From: Liquorilactobacillus aquaticus DSM 21051
Lineage (GTDB): Bacteria; Bacillota; Bacilli; Lactobacillales; Lactobacillaceae
Length of the DNA: 64,000 nucleotides
Direction: 5' to 3'
Assembly (NCBI RefSeq): GCF_001436755.1
Contig: NZ_AYZD01000009.1
Span: forward strand, 1 to 64,000
The notes below the pieces were generated by a model, which was given only the letters and a program-made list of their open reading frames with translations, searched no databases and was not told the DNA's origin. Both the position numbers and the translations under genes were made by a program. Below are positions 26,002-35,611 of the stretch, piece after piece. Each line of letters opens with the position of its first letter. Position 1 is the stretch's first letter.

Positions 26002-26036
26002 GGTGTCTTGACACCTAGCGCTTTTTACTTCATAAT
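26002..26036 (+). promoter_or_regulatory. NiaR-type operator and promoter of the NAD operon
   Basis: GGTGTC-TT-GACACC (26002-26015) is a perfect dyad whose core GTCTTGAC matches, from memory, the NiaR/YrxA niacin-responsive operator of Gram-positive bacteria. It contains the -35 TTGACA (26008-26013); CATAAT (26031-26036) is the -10 at 17 bp. Repression by a niacin-bound regulator encoded elsewhere is inferred. Confidence 0.75.
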
Positions 26037-26070
26037 TGCTTTAACTTAAAAATTAAGAGGGTTTACCATA

Positions 26071-27537
26071 ATGAAAAAAGTTATTATTGTCGGCGCTGGT
26101 TTAGCCGGAAGTTACATAGCAACACAGTTACCTGCAGATTACGATATAACAATCATTACAAAGAAAACGCGTATTGACAGCAATTCAATGCTTGCGCAAG
26201 GAGGTATTGCTGCCGCTCTTGATGAAGGAGATTCTCCTAAGGTACATGAGGAAGACACTTTGAAGGCCGGGAAGTATCATAATGACGAACAAGCAGTTAA
26301 ACAATTAGTCACGATTGGTCCCCAATTGATTGATGACTTGATTGCGCAAGGAATGAAATTCGACAGGGAAAGTGACGGTCAGTTGTCATTTGGTCTTGAA
26401 GGCGCACATCGATTTCGAAGAATTTTACATGCACAGGGAGACCAGACCGGGCATGCATTAACAGAATTTGTTCAAAGTACGATCAGAAATGATATCAAAT
26501 GGGAAGAAAATACGACTGTTTTGGATCTTGTCGTAGAAAAAGGTGAATGTCAAGGTGTTGTAATCAGAAATAGAAAGGGCGCGATAAAAACTAAATATGC
26601 CGATTTTACGATTCTGGCTTCCGGTGGCCTGGGACATCTATATCCTCTAACTACTAATGATCAAACTATTACCGGTGATGGAATAGCTCTTGCTTTCAGA
26701 AATAACATAAAGTTAAAAGACATGGCATATGTCCAGTTTCATCCAACTTTATTGACCAAAAATGATAAGTGCTATGGCCTGATAACGGAAGCAATTCGTG
26801 GCGCTGGGGCTATTTTGATTGATGAAAATGGCAACAAAATAATGGAAGATACTCCGCAGAAAGATCTTGCACCGCGTGATGTTGTTACAAGAAAGCTCAA
26901 AGCATGGCAGCAAAAAGGACACAGACTTTTTCTTGATATTTCAAAAATCCAGTCTTTCAAGCAGAAGTTTCCTGGTGTTAGCCGCAATTTGGCTAATCAT
27001 CAGATCGATTTTGAAAGAACAAAAAAAATTCCAATTCAACCAGGAGCCCATTTCTTTATGGGTGGAATAAAAACAGACCTTGATGCACAGACATCTCTTA
27101 AACGACTGTATGCCGTTGGAGAGGTTGCTTGCAATGGTGTTCACGGTGCTAATAGACTTGCAAGTAATTCTTTGTTGGATTGCTTAGTCAGTTCTAATAG
27201 GGCTGCTGAAGCAATTGCCAAAACTCCAACTGCTGAAAATAAAAACAATGACTATACTGTTGATAGTCCTAGTAATTCTGATATCAAATCTAAGTTACCC
27301 TCAAAAGATGTGCTATTAGAAAAAACTTGGAAACAAATTGGTGTAGTTCGCTCAAAAACTGACTTAAACAACTTTTTAAACTGGCTCGACAAATTTAACT
27401 ACAAAGAATTAAATCCCAAACAATTGTCATCAAAAGATTTAACCATTGCCAATTTATGTATTTGTGCAGAACTGATTGCTAAATCGGCTCTTGCACAGCC
27501 GAAAAGCTTGGGTGCAAATTATATTAAGGGAGTTTAG
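26071..27537 (+). CDS. nadB: L-aspartate oxidase
   Basis: A 488-residue flavoenzyme that oxidises L-aspartate to iminoaspartate, the first step of de novo NAD synthesis. The FAD-binding start is VGAGLAGSYIA; SMLAQGGIAAAL, GLEGAHRFRRILH and the late GANRLASNSLLDCLV are the active-site and FAD blocks of NadB, the last with the conserved Arg. Length is a little short of the E. coli enzyme in the C-terminal helical part. It is first in the operon nadB-nadC-nadA-nifS, with 6 bp to nadC. Confidence 0.96.
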   Translation: MKKVIIVGAGLAGSYIATQLPADYDITIITKKTRIDSNSMLAQGGIAAALDEGDSPKVHEEDTLKAGKYHNDEQAVKQLVTIGPQLIDDLIAQGMKFDRESDGQLSFGLEGAHRFRRILHAQGDQTGHALTEFVQSTIRNDIKWEENTTVLDLVVEKGECQGVVIRNRKGAIKTKYADFTILASGGLGHLYPLTTNDQTITGDGIALAFRNNIKLKDMAYVQFHPTLLTKNDKCYGLITEAIRGAGAILIDENGNKIMEDTPQKDLAPRDVVTRKLKAWQQKGHRLFLDISKIQSFKQKFPGVSRNLANHQIDFERTKKIPIQPGAHFFMGGIKTDLDAQTSLKRLYAVGEVACNGVHGANRLASNSLLDCLVSSNRAAEAIAKTPTAENKNNDYTVDSPSNSDIKSKLPSKDVLLEKTWKQIGVVRSKTDLNNFLNWLDKFNYKELNPKQLSSKDLTIANLCICAELIAKSALAQPKSLGANYIKGV

Positions 27538-27543
27538 AATCAT

Positions 27544-28380
27544 ATGAATCATTTATTAGCAAAAAATAAAATTGAAGAGTTCTTACTAGAGGATCTTTCA
27601 TTTGGAGATGCTAGTGACTTTTTCTTTAAGTCAGAGAAAGTTAGTGGTTCGCTAGTTGCAAAGAAAAGCGGTGTAGTATGCGGGCAGGAGATTCCATATA
27701 TTGTTTTTGAAATTTTGGGAAATGTTGAGTATCAAGCCCGTGTCTCAGAGGGAAAAAATGTTGCAGCTGGGACTGTTATTGGAAGATTTAGTGGGCTGGC
27801 AAAAAATGTGCTTGCCGGTGAAAGAGTTATTTTGAATTTAATGCAGCGCATGAGTGGAATCGCGACTGCCACACATACAGCAATTCAAAAACTAGAAGAT
27901 CCTGCAATAAAAATTACAGACACACGAAAAACAGCGCCGGGCTTAAGGTACTTTGACAAGTATGCAGTTAAAGTCGGCGGCGGACAAAATCACCGCTTCG
28001 ATCTCTGTGCAGGATTAATGTTAAAAGACAATCACTTAGCAGCGAAAGGCGGAATCAAAAATGCTTTGACATTAGTCACAGAAAATATTGGACCAATGAC
28101 TAAAGTTGAAGTAGAAATCGAAACAAAAGAGCAGCTCGAAGTAGCCATAAAAAGCCACATTGACGCTATAATGTTTGATAATCAAAAACCAGAAGTAATA
28201 AAAAAATGGATAAAAATAGTGCCCACACATATCACGACCGAGGCATCTGGTGGAATAAATTTTGAAAACATTGCTTATTACAAGGGTTGCGGCGTTGATT
28301 TTATTTCACTAGGGTGCTTGACTAATGAAGTAAAGCCGCTGGACATCAGTCTTGTATTGGATGGTGTTATCAAAGCATGA
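27544..28380 (+). CDS. nadC: Nicotinate-nucleotide pyrophosphorylase (QPRTase)
   Basis: A 278-residue quinolinate phosphoribosyltransferase, making nicotinate mononucleotide from quinolinate and PRPP. Family blocks: ERVILNLMQRMSGIATAT, DTRKTAPGLR, KYAVKVGGGQNHRFDL, MLKDNH, EVEIET and EASGGI near the C-terminus. AAGGGAG lies upstream in the nadB end. Its stop overlaps the nadA start (ATGA), so translation is coupled. Confidence 0.96.
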   Translation: MNHLLAKNKIEEFLLEDLSFGDASDFFFKSEKVSGSLVAKKSGVVCGQEIPYIVFEILGNVEYQARVSEGKNVAAGTVIGRFSGLAKNVLAGERVILNLMQRMSGIATATHTAIQKLEDPAIKITDTRKTAPGLRYFDKYAVKVGGGQNHRFDLCAGLMLKDNHLAAKGGIKNALTLVTENIGPMTKVEVEIETKEQLEVAIKSHIDAIMFDNQKPEVIKKWIKIVPTHITTEASGGINFENIAYYKGCGVDFISLGCLTNEVKPLDISLVLDGVIKA

Positions 28381-29474
28381 AACTAGCAAATATTGCGGAA
28401 AAAATAAAACTTGCTCAATATTACGATGAGGACCCTAAAAAACAAATTAAACGTATCAGGCAGATCAAACAAGAATTTGGCAAAGATCTTCTTCTAGTTG
28501 CACATCATTATCAAAAGGATGAGATTGTTCAGTTTGCTGATGCCACGGGTGATTCACTTAAATTGGCGCAAACTGCTTCCCAAAATAAACAAGCGCGTAA
28601 AATTGTTTTCTGTGGTGTTCACTTTATGGCTGAAACAGCGGATATTTTGACAGAAGATTATCAAGACGTGATTCTTCCTGATCCGACCGCAGGATGTTCA
28701 ATGGCAGACATGGCGAATGCTTTTCAGGTAACTACTGCATGGAATTATTTGGCTCAGCAATACGGGGACGATATTATGCCTGTCACTTATGTTAACTCCA
28801 GTGCTGCCATCAAAAGTTTTGTTGGAAAAAAGAACGGAATTGTCGTTACATCGGGAAATGCAACTAAAGTAGTTGCCTGGGCTCTCAAAAAGAAGAAAAG
28901 ACTTTTTTTCATGCCCGATCAGCATTTGGGACGGAATACGGCTTTAAAACTTGGAATCGACAAGGATGAGATCGGGCTTTGGAAACCTTTGACTAATACA
29001 TTGGTCGCTGATTATCCAGATGCGCTACGAGTCATTTTATGGGATGGGTACTGTTCTGTACATCAGCAATTTAATGTGACACAGATAGAGAAGTTACGTT
29101 CGGCCTATCCAGATATAAAAATTATCGTTCATCCAGAATGTAGAAATGATGTGGTCAATGCGTCTGATGAAGTCGGTTCTACAGCCGCGCTTATTAGCTA
29201 TATTAAGTGTGCACCTGCCGGAACAAGAATAGCAGTTGGAACAGACAATAACCTGGTAAGACGGCTCCAGAAAGAATACACAGATAAGAAGGTTATGCTG
29301 CTAAATCCGATTGCATGTTCTTGTGTCTTGATGAATCGGATCGATCTTCCACACTTAGCTTTTACAATGGACAATTTAATAAGCGGTGCTGCAGATTTAA
29401 ATGTCATCAAGGTTAATGATGAAACTGCTTTTTGGGCTAAAAAAGCTTTAGATACAATGCTAAATCTTAGTTAG
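28377..29474 (+). CDS. nadA: Quinolinate synthase
   Basis: A 365-residue 4Fe-4S enzyme that condenses iminoaspartate with dihydroxyacetone phosphate to quinolinate. It contains LLVAHHYQKDEIVQFAD, GVHFMAETADIL, AGCSMADMA with cluster ligand Cys107, a second Cys in VHPECRNDV and a third in IACSCVLMNR. It is the longer Bacillus-type NadA. The gene overlaps nadC by 4 bp; a dedicated cysteine desulfurase follows 10 bp later. Confidence 0.96.
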   Translation: MKLANIAEKIKLAQYYDEDPKKQIKRIRQIKQEFGKDLLLVAHHYQKDEIVQFADATGDSLKLAQTASQNKQARKIVFCGVHFMAETADILTEDYQDVILPDPTAGCSMADMANAFQVTTAWNYLAQQYGDDIMPVTYVNSSAAIKSFVGKKNGIVVTSGNATKVVAWALKKKKRLFFMPDQHLGRNTALKLGIDKDEIGLWKPLTNTLVADYPDALRVILWDGYCSVHQQFNVTQIEKLRSAYPDIKIIVHPECRNDVVNASDEVGSTAALISYIKCAPAGTRIAVGTDNNLVRRLQKEYTDKKVMLLNPIACSCVLMNRIDLPHLAFTMDNLISGAADLNVIKVNDETAFWAKKALDTMLNLS

Positions 29475-29484
29475 GATGATTTTA

Positions 29485-30582
29485 ATGATTTATTTTGATA
29501 ATGCAGCAACAACAAAAATGAGTGCGGCTGCTTTGAAGTCTTACAGAGAAGTAGCAGAAAACTTTTATGGAAACAGCGAAAGTCTGCATTTTTTTGGCAA
29601 TCAAAGCAATTCATTGGTTGATGAGTCAAGACAGACTATCGCAAAATTATTCAATGTGATACCTGACGGTCTTATTTTTACTAGTGGTGGAACAGAAAGT
29701 AATCAGGTCGGTATCAGTACTTTAGCAAAAGTAGGCGGCAAAAAAAATGAAATTCTAGTAAGTCCGCTTGAACACTCATCAGTTTATCAAATTTTAGATA
29801 AGTTTGAAGCTGACAAAAAGGCACACATCCGCTTTCTTCCCGTAGACAGCGCTGGTAAAGTCACACCAACTATTTTGAAAAAAAATATCTCATCGAAAAC
29901 AGCGCTGATAATAATTCAGGCAGTTAATTCCATCGTAGGAATCGTTCAAGATATCAAATCCTTGAAAACTATTGCAAGTGAAAATAAAATCCCACTGTTC
30001 GTAGATACTGTTCAAGCTACCGCTAAAATTCCTATAGATTTTTCCAATTTAGCTGGATTCAGTTGCAGTGCCCATAAGTTTAACGGTCCCAAAAGCTGTG
30101 GCCTTTTGTTTCTTTCACCAAATGCATTGACTGTACCTCAATATAATAATGTTTTTCAACAGAACGGTTTTCTGCCAGGAACGCTGGATGTCCCTAGTAT
30201 TGTTAGTATGACAACTGCTCTTCAAGAAGCTTATCCTAAAATCGATGCAAATTATTCGTATCTAAAGGGATTACAAACAAGACTTGAAAAAAATATATCT
30301 AGGGAGATCAAGGTTATACATGGCGCTTATCCTGGAATTTGTGGATTAATGTTGCCACAGGTACAAGCACAAGAAGCAGTAACTACGATGGGACAATCAG
30401 GCTTCTGCTTTTCAACTGTGAGCGCCTGCAGTATTAAGGATCCCAGACCTAATCGGTCTTTGCTATCTTTAGGATTATCCGCCGAAGAAACAAAACGCTA
30501 TATTAGGCTTTCATTTAGCCCCTCTAACACACCTGCGGAAATAGATCTTTTCGCAGAGACACTAAATGAGATGTATGGCTGA
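29485..30582 (+). CDS. NifS-like cysteine desulfurase of the NAD operon
   Basis: A 365-residue class-V PLP enzyme. MIYFDNAATTKMS, SGGTESNQVG, the PLP lysine in CSAHKFNGPKSCG and the active Cys in FSTVSACSIKDPRPNR (long-loop group II-like spacing absent) are visible. In Bacillus the NifS next to nad genes supplies sulfur for the NadA cluster; its place here right after nadA supports the same job. I chose ATG 29485 because AGGATG is about 8 bp upstream; an ATG at 29476 also exists. A terminator ends the operon. Confidence 0.9.
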   Translation: MIYFDNAATTKMSAAALKSYREVAENFYGNSESLHFFGNQSNSLVDESRQTIAKLFNVIPDGLIFTSGGTESNQVGISTLAKVGGKKNEILVSPLEHSSVYQILDKFEADKKAHIRFLPVDSAGKVTPTILKKNISSKTALIIIQAVNSIVGIVQDIKSLKTIASENKIPLFVDTVQATAKIPIDFSNLAGFSCSAHKFNGPKSCGLLFLSPNALTVPQYNNVFQQNGFLPGTLDVPSIVSMTTALQEAYPKIDANYSYLKGLQTRLEKNISREIKVIHGAYPGICGLMLPQVQAQEAVTTMGQSGFCFSTVSACSIKDPRPNRSLLSLGLSAEETKRYIRLSFSPSNTPAEIDLFAETLNEMYG

Positions 30583-30619
30583 GCAACTCTGTACGAAGAA
30601 ATAACTTTAATAAAGTGCA

Positions 30620-30666
30620 AATACCCCCACGTCAAAGTGAAAGCTTTGTAATGGAGGTATTCTTTT
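30620..30666 (+). terminator. Terminator of the NAD operon
   Basis: AATACCCCCA (30620-30629) faces TGGAGGTATT (30652-30661) with one mismatch; inner CAAAG/CTTTG extends the stem; TTCTTTT follows. Confidence 0.8.
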
Positions 30667-31070
30667 ACTTAAATGTTCACTGAATCAATACCATCCAGCA
30701 AACAAGTTATTTTTCCGATTTCAAAAACGTCAATGTTCCTAAAAGAAAAGGATAACAATCAGTTTTTCGCTGTTTTATTAAGACTTGAGCGTAAAAATCT
30801 GTAAAATGACGAAGGAAAGAATTCTAGTGCAATTACTGAAACAATTATAGTTTTATTCACTAAAAGATTCATAATTTGTTAAGATTTGCTTTACTGTGCT
30901 TTTTATTGTTTATAGGTTTCATCACAAATAAATGCTGTACTACAGCTAAATTTTGCTTGAAATTGCAAGAGAATTGAAAATAATGGATTGTTTTATTATC
31001 AGCAATTCATTTTAGAAAGGAATCCTGTTCAAAACTACTTGAAGTAACTACAACTTTCAAATGTTATATG

Positions 31071-31100
31071 TTGTAAACTTCATATGTATATGATAACATG
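31071..31100 (+). promoter_or_regulatory. cadD promoter with CadC/ArsR-like motif
   Basis: TTGTAA (31071-31076), 17 bp, TAACAT (31094-31099). The spacer and -10 are covered by CATATGTATATGATAACATG (31081-31100), which shares 16 of 20 positions with a sequence upstream of the arsR-like gene at 54779-54799 on the other strand. It is probably a metal-sensor operator. Confidence 0.6.
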
Positions 31101-31136
31101 TAAAAATAATTGTAATCACCACAGGAGGGGGATAAA

Positions 31137-31736
31137 ATGTTACAAGCTGTTTTTACAGGAATCACTGCATATATTTCAACAAGCATCGATTATTTAGTTA
31201 TTTTGATGATTATTTTTGGAACTACGAGCAGAAAAAACAAATGGTCAATTTATGGAGGAGATTTGTTAGGGACAACTGTCTTAGTTATCACTAGTTTGTT
31301 CATCGCAAATATTTTAAAATTAGTACCTGAAGATTGGATACTAGGTTTGCTGGGTTTGATTCCAATATTCCTTGGAATTCGGCTTCTTATTTCGAATGAA
31401 AACGATGATGAATCCACGATTAAAAAACGCCTTCAAAGCAAGAAAAATATTTTTTTCAATGTTGCTATTATCACCATCGTTACTTGCGGTGCTGATAATA
31501 TAGGTATCTATGTCCCACTTTTTGCTCAAATGGACTTAGCTAATAGTATGGTCGTTATTATCACGTTTTTTATCATGCTTTCATTATTCTGTTTAATGGG
31601 CTTGCTCTTGAGCAGGATACCATTAGTCGCAAATATTTTAGAAAAATGGGGCAGCTATATTACAGCTATCGTTTATATTGGATTAGGAGGTTATATTCTC
31701 TGGGAGAGCGGGACCTTAATGCATTTTTTAAGCTGA
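31137..31736 (+). CDS. cadD: CadD-family cadmium resistance transporter
   Basis: A 199-residue membrane protein with five or six helices. The start AVFTGITAYISTSIDYLVILMIIF, the loop ISNENDDES and the block TCGADNIGIYVPLFA define CadD. The family confers Cd2+ tolerance in staphylococci and lactic acid bacteria. GGAGGGGG precedes the ATG. There is no adjacent regulator; the only ArsR-type gene in the window is 23 kb away and has a similar promoter motif. Confidence 0.9.
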   Translation: MLQAVFTGITAYISTSIDYLVILMIIFGTTSRKNKWSIYGGDLLGTTVLVITSLFIANILKLVPEDWILGLLGLIPIFLGIRLLISNENDDESTIKKRLQSKKNIFFNVAIITIVTCGADNIGIYVPLFAQMDLANSMVVIITFFIMLSLFCLMGLLLSRIPLVANILEKWGSYITAIVYIGLGGYILWESGTLMHFLS

Positions 31737-31925
31737 CATGTTTTCTTTTGAAATAGTATAGAAGTTGCTTGCTAAGGCAAAGAACGCCTTGAATTAGTCA
31801 ATCTTCCATCAGAGTAAAGCATCAATATACTTTTCTTGCAGGTTTTAAGCAAACGTTGAATGTTTGACTTATCTTCGTTACAATAGCATTAATATAATAT
31901 GTTTTTTTTGAAAGGATAATGTGGA

Positions 31926-32879
31926 ATGAAGGCACTATATTTTAACCACTTTGGAGATAATTCGGTTCTACAATATAATTCTCTCCCTGATCCTGAAGTG
32001 AAGAATAATGAAGTTTTAGTTAAAATGAAGTACATTGGTTTAAATTTTGCGGATATTTATAGACGCAAGGGCAACTATCATATTGAAAAGCATAGTCCGT
32101 ACATTAACGGCTATGAAGGACTTGGAACAATTGTTAAGCTAGGCCATAAAGTTGAAAAGAGCCATCTAGGAGACAAGGTGCTTTTTGTCGATGTTCCACT
32201 TGCAAACGCAGAATTAGTAGCTGTCCCGTTATCTAAGATAATAAAAGTACCCGCTTATCTTGGAGAAAAGACAGCTGCTTCAATTGGGCTGCAAGGACTA
32301 ACAGCCGACTTTTTAGCCCATGATCTGGCAAATAACCAAAAACATGACCAGGTTTTTATTCAAGGAATCAGTGGCGGGGTCGGACAAATTCTTCTTCAGA
32401 TGCTTGTTGCGGACGGCATTAATGTATATGGTGTGACTTCCACGAAGAAAAAACAGGAGTTAGTTTTAAAACAAGGCGTTTCTGAGGTTTATCTTCGTTC
32501 AAATAAATGGGAAACTAAAGTGAGCGGAAAATTTGATACAGTTTTTGATGGTGTAGGGAAGACTTTAGATCAAAGTATTTCGCTTATTAAACATCGAGGA
32601 AAAGTTGTCTTATTCGGGATGGCTGGCGGAGATCCCAAGAAAATCGATGCGTTAAAACTTCTTGAACAATCAAAAAGTATTATGACAGGAGATCTGTGGG
32701 ATTATCTAACAAGTCGAGAAGAAAGACAATTTAGATTCTCCAGATTAGTTAAATATTTTTCTGATGGAAAAATTGTTATTAACGATCCAAAAATATTTTC
32801 TTTATCAGAGGGAAGAAAAGCATATGCGTTACTTGAATCGGGTCAGAGCAATGGAAAGATTTTAATGAGGTGCGATTGA
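31926..32879 (+). CDS. Zinc-independent quinone oxidoreductase / alcohol dehydrogenase family
   Basis: A 317-residue medium-chain dehydrogenase of the quinone oxidoreductase group. It has FADIYRRKGNY, the NADPH-binding GISGGVGQILLQ and LFGMAGG, and lacks the zinc-binding Cys and His of true alcohol dehydrogenases. It probably reduces quinones or other activated alkenes with NADPH. GAAAGGATAATG lies upstream. A GNAT gene follows after 68 bp. Confidence 0.88.
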   Translation: MKALYFNHFGDNSVLQYNSLPDPEVKNNEVLVKMKYIGLNFADIYRRKGNYHIEKHSPYINGYEGLGTIVKLGHKVEKSHLGDKVLFVDVPLANAELVAVPLSKIIKVPAYLGEKTAASIGLQGLTADFLAHDLANNQKHDQVFIQGISGGVGQILLQMLVADGINVYGVTSTKKKQELVLKQGVSEVYLRSNKWETKVSGKFDTVFDGVGKTLDQSISLIKHRGKVVLFGMAGGDPKKIDALKLLEQSKSIMTGDLWDYLTSREERQFRFSRLVKYFSDGKIVINDPKIFSLSEGRKAYALLESGQSNGKILMRCD

Positions 32880-32947
32880 TTCATACGGATTCTTAATCAC
32901 GCTTTAGAGCATACTTTTGTAATAAATTTTCAAAGGAAAAGAATTTT

Positions 32948-33436
32948 ATGATTAAAAGTCGGTTATTTAGAGACAGCGATGCAGTTGAGGTCGCTGAATT
33001 GGTTGCGACTACAATGCTTACAACTAATATCAAAGATTATTCGCGTGCGTATTTGGAAAATGATCTCAAAGAGCTAACTAGCAATAATTTTATTGAAAAG
33101 GCTAAATTTTTTCATTGTTATGTTTTTATTGATGACACTATAAACAAAATAATTGCAGTGGGATCGATTGGTCCGTACTGGGGTAGGACAAATGAGAGCA
33201 GTTTATTCAATATATTTGTTTTGCCCGATTATCAGGGACAGGGTGTTGGCAGAAAACTGATTGAAATCCTAGAGCAGGATGAATATTTTGAACGTGCAAA
33301 AAGGATTGAGATTCCTGCTTCGATTACCGGGTTAGGCTTTTACCAAAAAATGGGCTACTCTTTTAAGAACGGTATTAACACCGTTGATGAACAACAGCTG
33401 TACAGATTGGAAAAGTTCAATCCCCAACAAAAATAA
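32948..33436 (+). CDS. GNAT family N-acetyltransferase
   Basis: A 162-residue acetyltransferase. IFVLPDYQGQGVGRKLIEILE is the acetyl-CoA-binding motif A and SITGLGFYQKMGY is motif B. AAAGGAAAAG precedes the ATG. It is followed by a strong terminator; substrate unknown. Confidence 0.88.
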   Translation: MIKSRLFRDSDAVEVAELVATTMLTTNIKDYSRAYLENDLKELTSNNFIEKAKFFHCYVFIDDTINKIIAVGSIGPYWGRTNESSLFNIFVLPDYQGQGVGRKLIEILEQDEYFERAKRIEIPASITGLGFYQKMGYSFKNGINTVDEQQLYRLEKFNPQQK

Positions 33437-33455
33437 CGCTATTGACAATGAAAAA

Positions 33456-33503
33456 GACGACTATGGGGCATTTATAAAATGCTCTATAGTCGTCCTTGTT
33501 TTA
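33456..33503 (+). terminator. Terminator after the GNAT gene
   Basis: GACGACTATGGGGCAT pairs with ATGCTCTATAGTCGTC with wobbles; TTGTTTT follows. Confidence 0.85.
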
Positions 33504-33672
33504 TCTGGTATTTACTATCATCTGACTTTTAATTTAGATTTTCCTAGTAACCAAGTTTAGCATATCTAAAAAGTTAATTGTCATCATTTAAGTCTATGAG
33601 TTGCTTATTCATAGTTGAAATTATTGCTAAAATTGGGGAAAAGTGCATTGTTATTTTACTTCTATAAAAATA

Positions 33673-35364
33673 TCAGTTATTTTCCAAGTCAAAACAATAT
33701 TTTTGGGGGTACAATGACATTCTTTCTGCGCGATACGCGTAACCTTTTTCAGCAAAATTTGAAATAGTTGCATTAAATACAACTTTTTTGGTTTTATTGT
33801 TGTATTCGACAATGTTGCTGCTTTCTCCCAGATTTCGATAACCGAAATCAATTAATCGATTATTTTTACTTAAATAGCGATTGCTGCCGATGTAATAGCT
33901 AAAGTTCTTTTTACCCAGTTGTTTGCCATATTGTGCAAATTCTTTAATGGTTTTCTTTTTTTCATTTATAGTGTATTCAACGCCTTGAGAGTATTGCTTC
34001 GATGTTTTAGTATTCCCTCGATATACAGAAATATTATTATTGAAAATCAATAAACGCTTAACTGATCCAGCTGTATTAGTCAAAATAGCTGCATGCTGGC
34101 CACCCGGATAAGAAATTTTGCCCTTAGTTTTTAACAGGTATTTTCGATAAGCTTTAGGCCACTTCTTGTTATTGCTAAAAATCCATTTAATGCGGTGTGT
34201 TCGATAATTGATTTTCATCACGAGATCTTGATTTCTGCTTGAAATAACTAAACCTCCGTCAGTTTTGTCGTAATATAACGAGTTGTTATGGAACCAATCC
34301 CTTTTACCATCGGAGCGCTTAACAGTATTTTTAGAACTAAACTTTGTGTAGAGAGATTTGGGTAAAATTTTCTTCATATCAATAACGTTAACTATTTTCC
34401 CTGTTTTATGCGATATTTCAACTATTGTATCTTCCATATATTTTTTGCTTCCATCAGAAACCGTAGCTAGAATATTATGATTAGTCAACTCGATTGCATC
34501 ATGATGGATAATAGTTTCATCACTTCCTTTACTAGTTCCCGCCTCATCACTATGCGTTTTAGTAGAGAATTGATATTCTTTATATACCCTTCCTAAGTAA
34601 TCAGTTTCTAGCATTTCATTATAATAGTTACCAGTATTGTCTTTTTTTGCTAAGTACAGCAAATGACCATTACTTAACTCTCTAAATACATGCTGAGAAT
34701 AATTAGCAGTGAACCATCTTATCGCACCATCGGCGTCCATTCCAAAGGGTTCGTGCGTAGTACGAACAATAAAGGTAAGCTTATTACTGCCAATTACCAT
34801 CTGCTTTTTATTGTTCTTTGTAACTTTTATCTTTGTTTTAGCCAACTCGGAGGGAAGTTTAGCTGTCTTAACAGTATAAATTTTAGACTCTTTTTTCCCA
34901 TTTTTATATGTAGCTTGAACGCGAATTTTATTATTGTAATTTGCATATAGCCCTAAAACTGGAAGCGCATGTTTTTTATTGTACTTAGAATTATTATATG
35001 TAATAGTTGTTCCAGCTGTTTTACCAATTACTGAAATTTTAATCTTTGCTTTTTGAGTAGTTTTGAAAATTATTAAAGCTGTTAGAGGAGAGGTTTTATA
35101 CGGATTCAATTTAATAAAAGGATTATCTAATGTGTATCGGCTTGATGTCAATTTTTTTCTGTAGCCAGTTGTCAGTGAACTTTGCTTATTTTGTAAGTCA
35201 TGTGATAATTTGCTGGCTATATTTTTTTTAATCTGTTTTGTTGTCAGCATTTCCTTGTTAGGGTTCACATAGTTGACCACATGATTCTGACAGTAAAACC
35301 AAAAACCGGAAGCACTTATTAGTACGATAAAAAGAAATAAGACAAACCATTTTTTCTTGACCAT
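33673..35364 (-). CDS. Arylsulfate sulfotransferase (AssT-like), membrane anchored
   Basis: A 563-residue exported enzyme. An N-terminal hydrophobic anchor (about 6-24) after MVKKKW is followed by an Ig-like domain (about 80-170, the Arylsulfotran N region) and a six-bladed propeller. The residues matching the E. coli active site are present: His287/His288 in IIHHDAIEL, His359 in DWFHNNSL, Arg377 in SSRNQD and His424 in GGQHAAI. The family moves sulfate between phenols without PAPS. Start 35364 has AAAGGAG upstream. It is a single gene; no sulfatase or Dsb partner is adjacent. Confidence 0.88.
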   Translation of the reverse strand: MVKKKWFVLFLFIVLISASGFWFYCQNHVVNYVNPNKEMLTTKQIKKNIASKLSHDLQNKQSSLTTGYRKKLTSSRYTLDNPFIKLNPYKTSPLTALIIFKTTQKAKIKISVIGKTAGTTITYNNSKYNKKHALPVLGLYANYNNKIRVQATYKNGKKESKIYTVKTAKLPSELAKTKIKVTKNNKKQMVIGSNKLTFIVRTTHEPFGMDADGAIRWFTANYSQHVFRELSNGHLLYLAKKDNTGNYYNEMLETDYLGRVYKEYQFSTKTHSDEAGTSKGSDETIIHHDAIELTNHNILATVSDGSKKYMEDTIVEISHKTGKIVNVIDMKKILPKSLYTKFSSKNTVKRSDGKRDWFHNNSLYYDKTDGGLVISSRNQDLVMKINYRTHRIKWIFSNNKKWPKAYRKYLLKTKGKISYPGGQHAAILTNTAGSVKRLLIFNNNISVYRGNTKTSKQYSQGVEYTINEKKKTIKEFAQYGKQLGKKNFSYYIGSNRYLSKNNRLIDFGYRNLGESSNIVEYNNKTKKVVFNATISNFAEKGYAYRAERMSLYPQKYCFDLENN

Positions 35365-35611
35365 GAGAAAAACTCCTTTGTTAATAATTTCATTTAATTG
35401 TAGCATAAGCTGCAATTTACAGTATTTAAGATAAACTTACGTTTTTTAAAGAAAACTAATGGCCTATATTACCAAGATTACATTAAGTTGACTTTATTTT
35501 AGAATCTTAAAAAAATAGTAACCTCATTAAAATGCCTTTGTGATATTGAAGGCTCATACTTGTCACCATAGTCGTTTTAGTCAAGAAATTGATATAGGAG
35601 GAATATAAGTT

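Larger units (their letters stand above)
30583..31136. other. Intergenic gap (554 bp)
   Basis: Contains the NAD operon terminator (30620-30665) and the cadD promoter region (31071-31100). Between them about 400 bp of AT-rich DNA shows no recognised gene or RNA. Confidence 0.35.
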
